In this document: in pieces, positions 9,550-17,833 of the stretch
Numbering within the stretch: position 1 is the first letter of the stretch
How the letters are laid out: every line of letters starts with the position of its first letter
From: JBGSMF01 sp964651475
GTDB lineage: Bacteria > Chloroflexota > Anaerolineae > Fen-1058
Direction: 5' to 3'
NCBI GenBank assembly: GCA_964651475.1
Contig: CAZYXV010000003.1
Location: 1-64,000, forward strand
DNA length: 64,000 bases
Notes under the pieces: model-generated
Database searches by the model: none
Seen by the model: only the letters and a program-made list of their open reading frames with translations
Told to the model about the DNA's origin: nothing
Made by a program: the position numbers and the translations under genes

Positions 9550-12500
9550 GGGGTAAATAGACCTTGATATTTTGACGGGTGATTTGCTCAAAGGGCTTGC
9601 CGTGATCCAACGCCAGCGCCACGTTGCCGCTCGAGTCAACCGCCTGAACAAAATAGAAAATCGGGCCGCTCACTGGCGGAAGCGCCGCCCTGGCCCAGCC
9701 GGCCGCGGCGTCGTAAGCCAGCTCGACGATTGACCAGGCGTGCTCGCCGGGGCGATGGTACAGCACCAGGACGTGGCTGATGGCGCTTTCGTCTCCCACT
9801 TGCACGCGGAACTCGAGCGAGACACTGGAACTGATGGCTTGCACGCGCCAGATAGCCGGCGCGACATAGTCCGTGGCGGTGATCGGTGCGCGATAGAGCG
9901 CGAGATGGAGGTCAGCATAAAGTCGCTCTGTTCCAATCGTATGAGTTGGCGTCGAGCTTGCCGGGTCGGGTCTGAACTGCGCCGGCACGATGACCAGTTG
10001 ATCTCTCGATTGACCATCATAACCCAAAAAGCGATTGATGCTGGCGATGTGCGGCGGGTACCATTGATCGAGCGAAAAGGTTGGTTCGATGGCGAGCGGG
10101 CTGTAGGTCTGGTCGGTGATGACGCGCGAGATGAGGGGGTCAAAGCCGGCCGTGTCGCTGAACGTCCCGCCGAGCATCAAGACGCCGTGGACGATGGTGC
10201 CGCTCGCGTCAACGGCGCGGCTCAGCCGCGGCTGGATGGGTCTCGCGCCTGGCACTTGGGCATCGCCTGGCTGGTTGGCGATGACGTAATAGGTTCCTTC
10301 TACCCGGTTGACGGGCACGTAGGTCAGCGTGACGCTCACTGGCTCTTGAACGACAGTGGTCGAAGCAGGCTCCAACACAAAATTTGCGCCGCGGCTCAAC
10401 CTGAGATGGCGAGGAGAGACAGTGGTGGTGAGCGGCATGTGAATGGCTTGCATCGGCAGGCCATATAACGTCATTTGCCCCAGGATCTTTTCGTCATAGT
10501 TGCTCAATGTGCCCGCAGCCAGGTCGTTATAGTAGCGCTGCTTGGCTTGCAAGAGCGCGCCGCCGGCCGTGGGCAAGCCATTCACGCCGTGAAAGGGTGC
10601 GTCGGACACGTAGCCCAGTTCCTCTACAAAATTGACCACGAGCTTTTCGGAGTACGCCAGCAGGTCGGCGTCGCCATAGCCGTGGCCAGTGTTGCCCATA
10701 AACGTGGCGCCCTGCCGCAAAAAAACCTGGGGCCAGTCGGCGGCGTCTTCCGTCGAGGTGAAAGCCGCGTCGGGCACATTCAAGCCGCTGTGGCAACCGA
10801 CCGAAAAAACGAGCACGCCGCTATAGTCGGTAGTATTCGTAATCTCGGCAGCGAACACCCAATCGTCGTGCTGAGGCGGGTCAGGCGTAAAAGCAGGCGC
10901 TAACGCCATGTGAGCAAAGTGCGAATTGAGCGAGTTGAGATCGCTGGCGTGCGTGACGCTAATCAGGCGGGCGCGCAAATCGTCGGCGGTCCAATTCTCG
11001 CCGATGAGGGTGTGCATAGTCTTGATACCCTGGCTCACCACCAACGTTTGGCTGATGGCCCGCGCCTGATCAACCAGGAAATCATAGCCGGTGACCAGCG
11101 CCGTGGTGGGCGAGATGACAGGGTATGCCAGGAAAGCTCTGATAGCGGTTTCGATCTCCGCTGGCGATTCGACCAACCGGCCTGTAGCAAGGTGCGGCAG
11201 GTAAAGCTCGCGCCCCTTCCACTCGAGTGGCGCCACTGCCGCATTGGCGTAATAATCGTCGCTCAAAAAATAGCGCGAGGCCATGGCCTGAGAAATGGCT
11301 GGCGCGTAAGCGATAGCAGCGTACTGCCGCTCGTTAGCGAACACGGCGTCGTCTTGAAGACGGCGATACGGAATGATAGAATCACCACCCACGATGACGA
11401 GATATTCCAGGTCGGGGTGCTTGCGGACGAGCCAGTAAAGCAAGGCCTTGATTTGCACCGCCGCCACGTTGGCCGCCCGGGGGTGGTTGGGGTGCTGATC
11501 CCAAAACTTGAAAGCTACCTGAATTTCTGGATGCTCGTCGAGGCGAATGACCCTGCCTTGAACGTAGGGATGTTGGGCCAGCGTCGTAATCAGTTGCGTG
11601 AGCGTGATGGTATCTGTGCCGCTGTACACTTGACCCAAGCGTTCGCGATCAAAGAGAATCAGCGTCTTGACGCCCTTATAGATCTTTGTGTCGCTCACCA
11701 ACTGGGTAAAGGTGGTCGAGACCGTGAACCCCAGCGGCGGGTCGGCTTGCGCGGGGGGCGCAACGTCAGCCTCGATTGTATAGGGCTGCCCGGCAACGGG
11801 CGGCGTGTGGCCGACGACGGCAGCGTAGAACGGGCCGTATAGCTCGTGAACGTTGAGCGCCGCCGTTTCGGTGAGCGGTCCCGATTGGGCCGAAACGCAC
11901 AGCAGCGTTCCGACCTGGCCGTGTTGGCCGATGTTGCCGATCTTGCCAATATTTTCCGTAAAGCACACGTTGGATTTGTCCCGCGCATTGTTCCACGCGT
12001 CGAGCAAATCGCCGGCATTGCCGGCGCGCCCGGTTTCTTTAAAGAGCGGCGTTTCTTTGAACAAGGGCAAATCGCGCAATTGGCCGGTGGTTTCGTCAAT
12101 GGCCGGGCCAAACAAGAACAAGTCGTAATCCTGGCTCAAGCCGCTCAACGTGACAGTGAGCGTGGAGCCAGGCTGCGGCACATTGATCTTGTACCACGCA
12201 GCGGCGCGGGTGATCGTAATCCGGTCGCTTATGGCGATGCCGGGCTGAATGGTCAGCGCGTCGCCTCGCGAATGATTGACGTACGCGCACTCGTAAGCGC
12301 CCATGTCAACCGTCGGGCCGAACACTCGCGGCGATCCATCTACATCGAATGGCACAGCCTCAGTAGTGTTTCCGTCGCCGTCCAGGTCTGCCATGTCTGG
12401 AGGCAAAAGGGCGTTATACCCGGCATTGATGGCGGGCGAGCTATATTGTAGATGCAGGTCGTCGTCGGGCGTGCCATAGATGTCATCGGCGCCGTCTATA

Positions 12501-13537
12501 TCCACAAAAAGCGGGGCGGCATTCAGGTTGCCAGGGCCGGAAGCGCCGCCCTGCACCAGGCTGTAGGCGATGATCGGCAACGTGCTGCTGATCTGCACGC
12601 CCGCGTTGCCCCACACAATGCTGTTTTTTACGGTCGTCGCGCCAGCAAAAGCAACCAGCCCGCCGCCGTCGGCGGCATAGTTGTTGGCCACAGTGGCGTG
12701 CACCAGGGCGAGGGCGCCGCCAAAATTTGCCGCCCCGCCGCCGCCATTCGCACCTGAATTGCCGTTAAAGACAGCATTGGTCAATGCAAGGGAACCGACC
12801 CCGTTATACACCCCGCCGCCATAGTCTGTGGCGAGATTGTTGAGAAAAGTGATATTGAACAGGTGTACATCGCCGCTGTTGTTGTACACTCCGCCGCCAA
12901 GGCCGGCTGAATTATCGGCGAAAACGAGATTGCTCAACACGGGGTTGCTATCATCATTATACAGACCGCCGCCGCGGTCGTGGGGGAAAAATGACTCGCT
13001 GGCGTTGCCGCCAGTGATGGTAAAGCCATCTAGCACTGGCGGGGTTGTGCCGCCGGTACCCACGACAACCACGTGGTAGCAGTTGTCATTCTTTCCCGGC
13101 GCGCCAATCTCGCCGCTGAGCACGGTCACGTTCGCTTTCCAATCGCGCTGATAGCGGCTGGTTTCAGCGCCGCCAAAGCCGCCGTACAGCGCCACCCCCT
13201 CGTTGAGTTGGAAAAATACGGTGCGAGAGAGGGTGGTGGTAGGCAGATATATGCCGGCCGCCGCCCAGATTTCGTCGCCGCTGCTTGCTTCTGCCAGTGC
13301 GCTTTGCAGGTCAGTATAGGCATTGGCCCACGATGCGCCAGTGTTGGCGCCGCCCGCGTCCCAACGGACGTAAATAATATTGTCGCCTTGGGGCGTCCCG
13401 GTTAGGCTTGGTATATGGTAGACCACCGAACTCGCCCCGCTCGCATTGGAAGCGTGGCCGGTGGCCTGCACAACCAACACCAGCGCGATTGCCAGGGCAA
13501 TGGCTAATCCCACTGAGCAAATCACATTTGTTTTCAC
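9533..13537 (-). CDS. secreted beta-helix protein with gingipain-like (C25) peptidase domain
   Basis: A 1334-aa exported protein. Residues 1-30 are a Sec signal peptide (LAIALAIALVLVVQATGHA). Residues about 50-420 form a right-handed parallel beta-helix of the pectin-lyase/polymorphic type (repeated GGGLYN, GGGVYN, LTNAVFNGN units). After a pre-peptidase-like segment, residues about 620-1000 match the C25 (gingipain) caspase-like fold: VKTLILFDRERL, YLVIVGGDSIIPYRR, His873/His876 in NSHFAHMAL and Cys915 in VFSVGCHSGLN as the likely dyad, then GATFMGNTGHGYGD. The C-terminal 300 residues are Ig-like, ending LPLVIKQ. Its ATG overlaps the TGA of the upstream CHAT gene by 4 nt, so translation is coupled. 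An extracytoplasmic protease translationally coupled to cytosolic CHAT proteins is unusual. The substrate cannot be inferred. Confidence 0.85.
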   Translation of the reverse strand: MKTNVICSVGLAIALAIALVLVVQATGHASNASGASSVVYHIPSLTGTPQGDNIIYVRWDAGGANTGASWANAYTDLQSALAEASSGDEIWAAAGIYLPTTTLSRTVFFQLNEGVALYGGFGGAETSRYQRDWKANVTVLSGEIGAPGKNDNCYHVVVVGTGGTTPPVLDGFTITGGNASESFFPHDRGGGLYNDDSNPVLSNLVFADNSAGLGGGVYNNSGDVHLFNITFLNNLATDYGGGVYNGVGSLALTNAVFNGNSGANGGGGAANFGGALALVHATVANNYAADGGGLVAFAGATTVKNSIVWGNAGVQISSTLPIIAYSLVQGGASGPGNLNAAPLFVDIDGADDIYGTPDDDLHLQYSSPAINAGYNALLPPDMADLDGDGNTTEAVPFDVDGSPRVFGPTVDMGAYECAYVNHSRGDALTIQPGIAISDRITITRAAAWYKINVPQPGSTLTVTLSGLSQDYDLFLFGPAIDETTGQLRDLPLFKETPLFKETGRAGNAGDLLDAWNNARDKSNVCFTENIGKIGNIGQHGQVGTLLCVSAQSGPLTETAALNVHELYGPFYAAVVGHTPPVAGQPYTIEADVAPPAQADPPLGFTVSTTFTQLVSDTKIYKGVKTLILFDRERLGQVYSGTDTITLTQLITTLAQHPYVQGRVIRLDEHPEIQVAFKFWDQHPNHPRAANVAAVQIKALLYWLVRKHPDLEYLVIVGGDSIIPYRRLQDDAVFANERQYAAIAYAPAISQAMASRYFLSDDYYANAAVAPLEWKGRELYLPHLATGRLVESPAEIETAIRAFLAYPVISPTTALVTGYDFLVDQARAISQTLVVSQGIKTMHTLIGENWTADDLRARLISVTHASDLNSLNSHFAHMALAPAFTPDPPQHDDWVFAAEITNTTDYSGVLVFSVGCHSGLNVPDAAFTSTEDAADWPQVFLRQGATFMGNTGHGYGDADLLAYSEKLVVNFVEELGYVSDAPFHGVNGLPTAGGALLQAKQRYYNDLAAGTLSNYDEKILGQMTLYGLPMQAIHMPLTTTVSPRHLRLSRGANFVLEPASTTVVQEPVSVTLTYVPVNRVEGTYYVIANQPGDAQVPGARPIQPRLSRAVDASGTIVHGVLMLGGTFSDTAGFDPLISRVITDQTYSPLAIEPTFSLDQWYPPHIASINRFLGYDGQSRDQLVIVPAQFRPDPASSTPTHTIGTERLYADLHLALYRAPITATDYVAPAIWRVQAISSSVSLEFRVQVGDESAISHVLVLYHRPGEHAWSIVELAYDAAAGWARAALPPVSGPIFYFVQAVDSSGNVALALDHGKPFEQITRQNIKVYLPLVIKQ

Positions 13538-16500
13538 GCCGGTTCCTCCATCTCTTTCCGCAGGATGCGGGCGGCGTCCAGGTCCAGCTTGGCTTCCAAT
13601 CGTTCAAAGACAGGCGCGCACAGCTCGAGCGCGGCCAGGGCCTGGTTGCGCCTGGCTTGCGCGCCGTGCGCCCTGGCAAGCGATAATTGGCTGCGCGCCC
13701 ATTCGTAATCGTCGCTCATCTCTTTCAGAATCGAGACGCTTTGGTCGAGGCAGGTTTGGGCTTGCTCCAGCCGGCCCAGGGCCAGGAGCGCCTCGCCCAG
13801 CACGCGCAAGGTGCGCCCCTCCTCGCCGCGCGCGTCCAGTTCGCGGGCAAGCGCGAGCGAGCGCCGTCCCAGGCTTTCAGCTTCCGCCGCACTTTGCGCC
13901 AGGAGCGCAGCCTCGGCCTGTAGGCGATAGAGTTCGGGCAAAAAATCACGCGCCTGGGTTTGCTCACAGTATTGCAGGCTGCGGCGCAAGTGCTGGCGCG
14001 CTGCCGGGGCGTCGCCCCGCCGGATGAATGTATCGCCCAGGCTGGCGTGCAGCAGGCCCAGCACGTACAGCGAGCCTTGCGCCTGTTCCAATCGTTCCAG
14101 GTTGGACTGGTACAGGCTGAGCGCCTCGTCCAGCCGCCCCTGGCGAAGCGCGATAAAGCCCAGATTGTTATCCAGCCCGACGCAGAAATGCACGTTTCCC
14201 AGCCGCTCGAAAATCTGGCGCGATTGTTGAAAGCACTCGCTGGCTCGCGACCACTGCCCTATATCAAAATAGGCCGCGCCGATGACATTGTGCGTTTTGG
14301 CTTGTCCTGTGACGTCGCCCAGTTGCCGGTACAGTTGAAGCGATTGCTCGAAATACTCGACGGCGCGGCGGTTGTGGCCGCGCTGGGTTTCAATGTGCCC
14401 CAGCACACTGCTGGCGCGCGCCGTGATGCTGGCTTGCCCCAATGTTTGTCCCATCTCCAGGCTGGCCTGGGCTTGAGCCTGGCTGTTTTCATAGTCGCCT
14501 TGCCTGAGATAAACGTGAGCCGCCAGCAGTGTCAACTCGGCGCGCGGGGCGTTGGGGCCATTCAGCCCTTCTCGAACGCGCGCCAGCGCCGCCGCATAGT
14601 CACCCTGCTGATAATGCAACTCGGCCAGCCAGCGAACAATCTCAGCGCGCAGCATGTGCATTTTAGAATCAATCAGCGGCATGGCATCCAGGCTGGCCAG
14701 CACTGCCTCGTAACGCAATTGGGCCGCGGCGCTCTGGCCCAAAAAGGCGAGCGTTTGTCCAACCGCCAGATTAATCCTGGCCCACTGCTCCGGCTCGAAT
14801 TGATCCGCGCTAAAGCATTCCAGCAGCGCATGGAGCGACCGGGCGTGCCCCTGGTTGATATGCCCCCACACGTTGTCTGCGGCAAGACGCGCTGATTTCT
14901 TGATTTCGCCAGCCTCGGCAAAGTGGCGCGCGGCCCGTAGAATGTCTGGCTGCCCCGTCTCGTAATACACGGCGGCGCGGCGATGCATGGCCTGACGCTG
15001 TGATTTGCTCAACATGTCGTAATAAAAATAGCGCACGAGTGTGTTGAGGCTGTACTCGCGCCCGGCTTCGCCTTCGCGCACGTTGAGCAGGCGGCGTTCG
15101 CTCAACTCGGCCAGTATGCGCCGGATGCTCCGCCCTTCCAGGATGGCTTCGATAGCGTCGCGCGCGCCGGCCTCGCCCAGCAGCACGGCGATGGCGCTCA
15201 TCACAGCGCGCTCGTCTTCCGTCAGTCCTTCGTCAATCTTTTTCATCAGAAAGCGCTCGATATTGTCATCCATAAAAAGGTTGACTATAAAGCTTGGTCG
15301 AACGGAGGCGGCAGTGCGGCGGAGGGCGTCTACGGCCAGCGTGAGAAACAGGGGATTGCCCTCGGTGCGGGCGTGCAGGTTGGCGGCGATCTCGCCAGAC
15401 ATTAACTCCTGCGCGCCCATTTTTGAAAGGGCGCTGGTTTCATAGATCTTGTTTTTGAGGTCATGGCCTTGCTCAACCGGCAAACCGTGATGCGCCAGAA
15501 AGGTCAGCGTATCTTCCAGGCTCAGGCCGCTCAGCGTGTCTGACTGACCGGGCTGGGCAAATTCAGGCACGCTCTGCGAAGCGACGACGAACGAGATATC
15601 CTGGCTGGTCAGGCGTTGGACGAAGGGGCCAATCAGCGCGGCGCAATCCTGTTCGGGCAACAAGTCCGCATCGTCCAGGCACAATACGTACTCCCGGTCA
15701 CGCAGCAATTGGACCAGGTAATCCATCAGGTTGCCGGCCGGCGGCAACTGGCTGCCGCTCGAACGTGCGCCCTGAAGCATGTTCCACAAGTCGGGCCGCC
15801 CGCGCCAATAGAGAAATCCCGCCAATTTCCATATCAGGTATTCGATGCCTTCGTGTTCGTAAAAGGTGTGCCAAAAAATGTTCTGGGGAGCAGCGGCGCG
15901 TTGGGCCAGCACGGAAGCTAGCATTGTTTTGCCCACGCCGGGCATGCCGGTGATGATGGCCAGGCGGGATGTTTTGAGTTTGTCTACGAAAAAGGCCAGT
16001 TCCGCTTCACGCCCCACAAAGCCGCTCACATCTGGCGGCAGGTCCGGTTCCGGCGGCGGTGGGATGAGAGCTTGCGCCTGGACCGATTCGGTGGCCGGCT
16101 CGACCTGCCACAACTGGCCAGACTGGAGCCGCATAAACAGCACGGGCACAGCGGCGTCTGGCTTGCCGGCGGTGAGGAGCGCGCCGCGCACCTCGTTCAT
16201 CGCCAGGTCTATCGTGCCGTGTTCGGCCAGGCGTTGATAGAAAACCAGGCTCAATTTTTGAGCCGTTTGAACGGCGACGCGATCTTGCATGGCGATGACA
16301 GCCGGCACGCCGGCGGCCACCAGCTTGGGGCCTAACCCCAAGAAAGCGTTGGCCGTGGCGCGCGTTGCGCTCTGGCAGGCGGCCAGGAAAATCAGGCGCG
16401 GCTGCACGCCCTGCCGGGCCAACATTCCCACCATGTCGTCGTCGTGGACAATATGGGTGTTGCCGCCGTCGTCTTGCATGTACAAAGCCGCCTGCCCGCG

Positions 16501-17157
16501 CCGCTTGTTAAAAACGCCGTGCCCGACGTAATGCAAGATGTGATAGCCTTTTCGCAGCCTGGCTTCGATGCGCTCTAATGTAGCGGGCGGCTCCATCACG
16601 TCCAGCACAATCTCTTGGGCGTCCAGTTCCGCAAATGCCTGCCTGAGAATGGCCTGCTCCGCCTGCATATCCAGCGGCGCCAGGTTGTACAAGTCTTCCA
16701 GGTCGGCGGGATTGGCGATGACGGCCAACACGCGGATGGGGCGGCGTTCTATCGCCTGGCCCCACGGCGATGAGACGGCCAGGTAACGCGAAAAGGGCGT
16801 GGCGGCGTCTGCAGCGAGAAAGATGGATTCTTCCTCCACCAGTTCCCATGGTAGGGCGTGCAGTTCGGGCGCGTCCGCGTCAATACGCAGGCGGATGCGG
16901 CGCTGCGGCGCGCTCCCCCGCGCCTGGCCCCACGCTCCGCGCAGCGCGGCGTCGGCCAGGAGCGCGTCGTAAAGCGCGCGCCCGTCCGCAACCCCCGTGG
17001 CAATATCCGCTGGCATGTACCCGCGCGGAAATTCTTGCTGCCCTCCAAGCGTCATTTCGACCGGGTAGCCTTGCTCCTCTCGCCTAAAGATGCGGATTTC
17101 CAGGTCAGTCAGGGTTTGTGGGTCAGTTTGGGTCGTCATACGGGTCAGCGCCCTCAT
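13534..17157 (-). CDS. CHAT protease - NB-ARC ATPase - TPR protein
   Basis: A 1207-aa protein and first gene of the operon. Residues 15-135 are the CHAT-associated beta-rich prefix (APELHALPWELVEEE). Residues 140-350 are the CHAT domain with His213 (LHYVGHGVF) and Cys261 (LAACQSA). Residues 378-700 are an NB-ARC STAND ATPase: FVGREAEL, Walker A GMPGVGKT (Lys410), Walker B YVLCLDDADLL (Asp495/496), then a winged-helix region (LSERRLLNVREGE). Residues about 740-1195 are TPR repeats (QGDYAAALARVREG, QRGHNRRAVEYFEQSLQLY). The plan is that of prokaryotic NLR-like proteins: TPR ligand binding opens the ATPase and activates the N-terminal protease. Two starts are possible, ATG 17157 and ATG 17139; the second has a GAGGG upstream. 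The gene begins about 50 nt from a MITE. Confidence 0.9.
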   Translation of the reverse strand: MRALTRMTTQTDPQTLTDLEIRIFRREEQGYPVEMTLGGQQEFPRGYMPADIATGVADGRALYDALLADAALRGAWGQARGSAPQRRIRLRIDADAPELHALPWELVEEESIFLAADAATPFSRYLAVSSPWGQAIERRPIRVLAVIANPADLEDLYNLAPLDMQAEQAILRQAFAELDAQEIVLDVMEPPATLERIEARLRKGYHILHYVGHGVFNKRRGQAALYMQDDGGNTHIVHDDDMVGMLARQGVQPRLIFLAACQSATRATANAFLGLGPKLVAAGVPAVIAMQDRVAVQTAQKLSLVFYQRLAEHGTIDLAMNEVRGALLTAGKPDAAVPVLFMRLQSGQLWQVEPATESVQAQALIPPPPEPDLPPDVSGFVGREAELAFFVDKLKTSRLAIITGMPGVGKTMLASVLAQRAAAPQNIFWHTFYEHEGIEYLIWKLAGFLYWRGRPDLWNMLQGARSSGSQLPPAGNLMDYLVQLLRDREYVLCLDDADLLPEQDCAALIGPFVQRLTSQDISFVVASQSVPEFAQPGQSDTLSGLSLEDTLTFLAHHGLPVEQGHDLKNKIYETSALSKMGAQELMSGEIAANLHARTEGNPLFLTLAVDALRRTAASVRPSFIVNLFMDDNIERFLMKKIDEGLTEDERAVMSAIAVLLGEAGARDAIEAILEGRSIRRILAELSERRLLNVREGEAGREYSLNTLVRYFYYDMLSKSQRQAMHRRAAVYYETGQPDILRAARHFAEAGEIKKSARLAADNVWGHINQGHARSLHALLECFSADQFEPEQWARINLAVGQTLAFLGQSAAAQLRYEAVLASLDAMPLIDSKMHMLRAEIVRWLAELHYQQGDYAAALARVREGLNGPNAPRAELTLLAAHVYLRQGDYENSQAQAQASLEMGQTLGQASITARASSVLGHIETQRGHNRRAVEYFEQSLQLYRQLGDVTGQAKTHNVIGAAYFDIGQWSRASECFQQSRQIFERLGNVHFCVGLDNNLGFIALRQGRLDEALSLYQSNLERLEQAQGSLYVLGLLHASLGDTFIRRGDAPAARQHLRRSLQYCEQTQARDFLPELYRLQAEAALLAQSAAEAESLGRRSLALARELDARGEEGRTLRVLGEALLALGRLEQAQTCLDQSVSILKEMSDDYEWARSQLSLARAHGAQARRNQALAALELCAPVFERLEAKLDLDAARILRKEMEEPA

Positions 17158-17206
17158 TCACATCTGTGTCCCAGCCACCGCTGTAATTGCAAGGCGATTC
17201 AACTTA

Positions 17207-17213
17207 CATTATA
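17207..17213. repeat. left target-site duplication of the MITE (CATTATA)
   Basis: CATTATA at 17207-17213 directly abuts the left terminal inverted repeat and is repeated exactly at 17364-17370 next to the right one. Read on the minus strand it gives TATAATG, about 50 nt upstream of the CHAT-NB-ARC start, so it may serve as a -10 box for that operon; no good -35 hexamer is visible 16-18 nt further upstream. Confidence 0.75.
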
Positions 17214-17363
17214 CGTTTGATGTGAAATGAGTTTCTACCTTGTCATTGCGAGGCGCGAAGCGCCGAAGCAATCTCCTTAACCGTAGCAATGGGATTGCTT
17301 CGCCGCCCTCCAGGCGGCTCGCAATGACAAATCAGGGCAAGTAGCTCCATTTCACATCAAACG
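17214..17363. mobile_element. 150-bp MITE with 16-bp terminal inverted repeats
   Basis: The ends are perfect inverted copies of CGTTTGATGTGAAATG (17214-17229 and 17348-17363), flanked by the 7-bp duplication CATTATA. No coding capacity. Inside is a second inverted pair, GTCATTGCGAG at 17242-17252 and CTCGCAATGAC at 17318-17328, the core of a dispersed palindrome also present at 42944-43024. The element sits inside a DUF433 gene remnant. The TSD and TIR together identify a non-autonomous DNA transposon; the mobilising transposase is not in this window. Confidence 0.85.
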
Positions 17364-17488
17364 CATTATAATAGAGATGCAGATTTGCTGGATGCTTACC
17401 CGCGCCTGACCCAGGCAGACATCCGGGCCGCGCTGGCTTACGCTGCCGACTCGCTGGCCCACGAAACCATTCTGCTGCAAATGGTTGG

Positions 17489-17803
17489 ATGAGCAAACTG
17501 CCTCTATGTTTTCTGGCCGACGAGAGTTGTGACTTTGCTGTTGTGCGTGCTTTGCGGACAGCAGGCTATGCTGTTCTGGCTGTGAGCGAAGTGATGACTC
17601 GTTGCGCGTCGGACCATGGCCCAGGCCGTCGTCAAGCTTGTTCAAGACATGGCGAGCAACTCGTTGGCGCGTTTGTTGTCGTGCAGCCAGGACACATTCG
17701 CATCAATCGCAAGCCCGTACACAAAACTGATCTTGACAAGGACAATCTATTCACTCTGTTGATGCCTGTTCGCCCTGACCCACATTGCCCTCCCGCAAGC
17801 TGA
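17489..17803 (+). pseudogene. decayed DUF5615 (PIN-like) toxin gene
   Basis: The 104-aa frame begins LCFLADESCDFAVVRALRTA, the start of DUF5615/Mut7-C-like PIN toxins, and later has HGEQLVGAFVVVQPGHIRI, the usual C-terminal strand. The 50 or so residues expected between them, including the central acidic cluster (TEDKDFG type), are missing. The joining segment in the neighbouring frame reads AQAVVKLVQD, showing deletion plus frameshift. It overlaps the DUF433 fragment by 4 nt, so this was a complete toxin-antitoxin pair that has decayed. Confidence 0.6.
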
Positions 17804-17833
17804 CCGCTATAGATGATCGCTTATTGCTGACCG

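Larger units (their letters stand above)
17160..17492 (+). pseudogene. DUF433 antitoxin gene fragment split by a MITE
   Basis: If the inverted-repeat element at 17214-17363 and one 7-bp target copy are removed, one frame reads VIARRFNLHYNRDADLLDAY and then PRLTQADIRAALAYAADSL up to TGA 17490-17492. The RFN...DLLDAYPRLTQADIRAALAYAA pattern is that of DUF433 (VapB-like) antitoxins. The N-terminal part is missing: the frame meets the start of the CHAT operon at about 17160. The TGA overlaps the ATG of the next gene by 4 nt, the usual antitoxin-toxin arrangement. The family call is mine from a short C-terminal piece. Confidence 0.6.

Noticed and set aside
13534..17157. Type III-E CRISPR-associated TPR-CHAT protease (Csx29-like)
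   Set aside because: The domain order here is CHAT, NB-ARC, TPR with a nucleotide-binding domain in the middle, and no gRAMP/Cas7-11 or CRISPR array is in the window.
3139..17157. Bacterial gasdermin as target of the CHAT proteases
   Set aside because: I looked for a short (about 250-300 aa) pore-former gene beside the proteases; none exists within the operon or at its borders.
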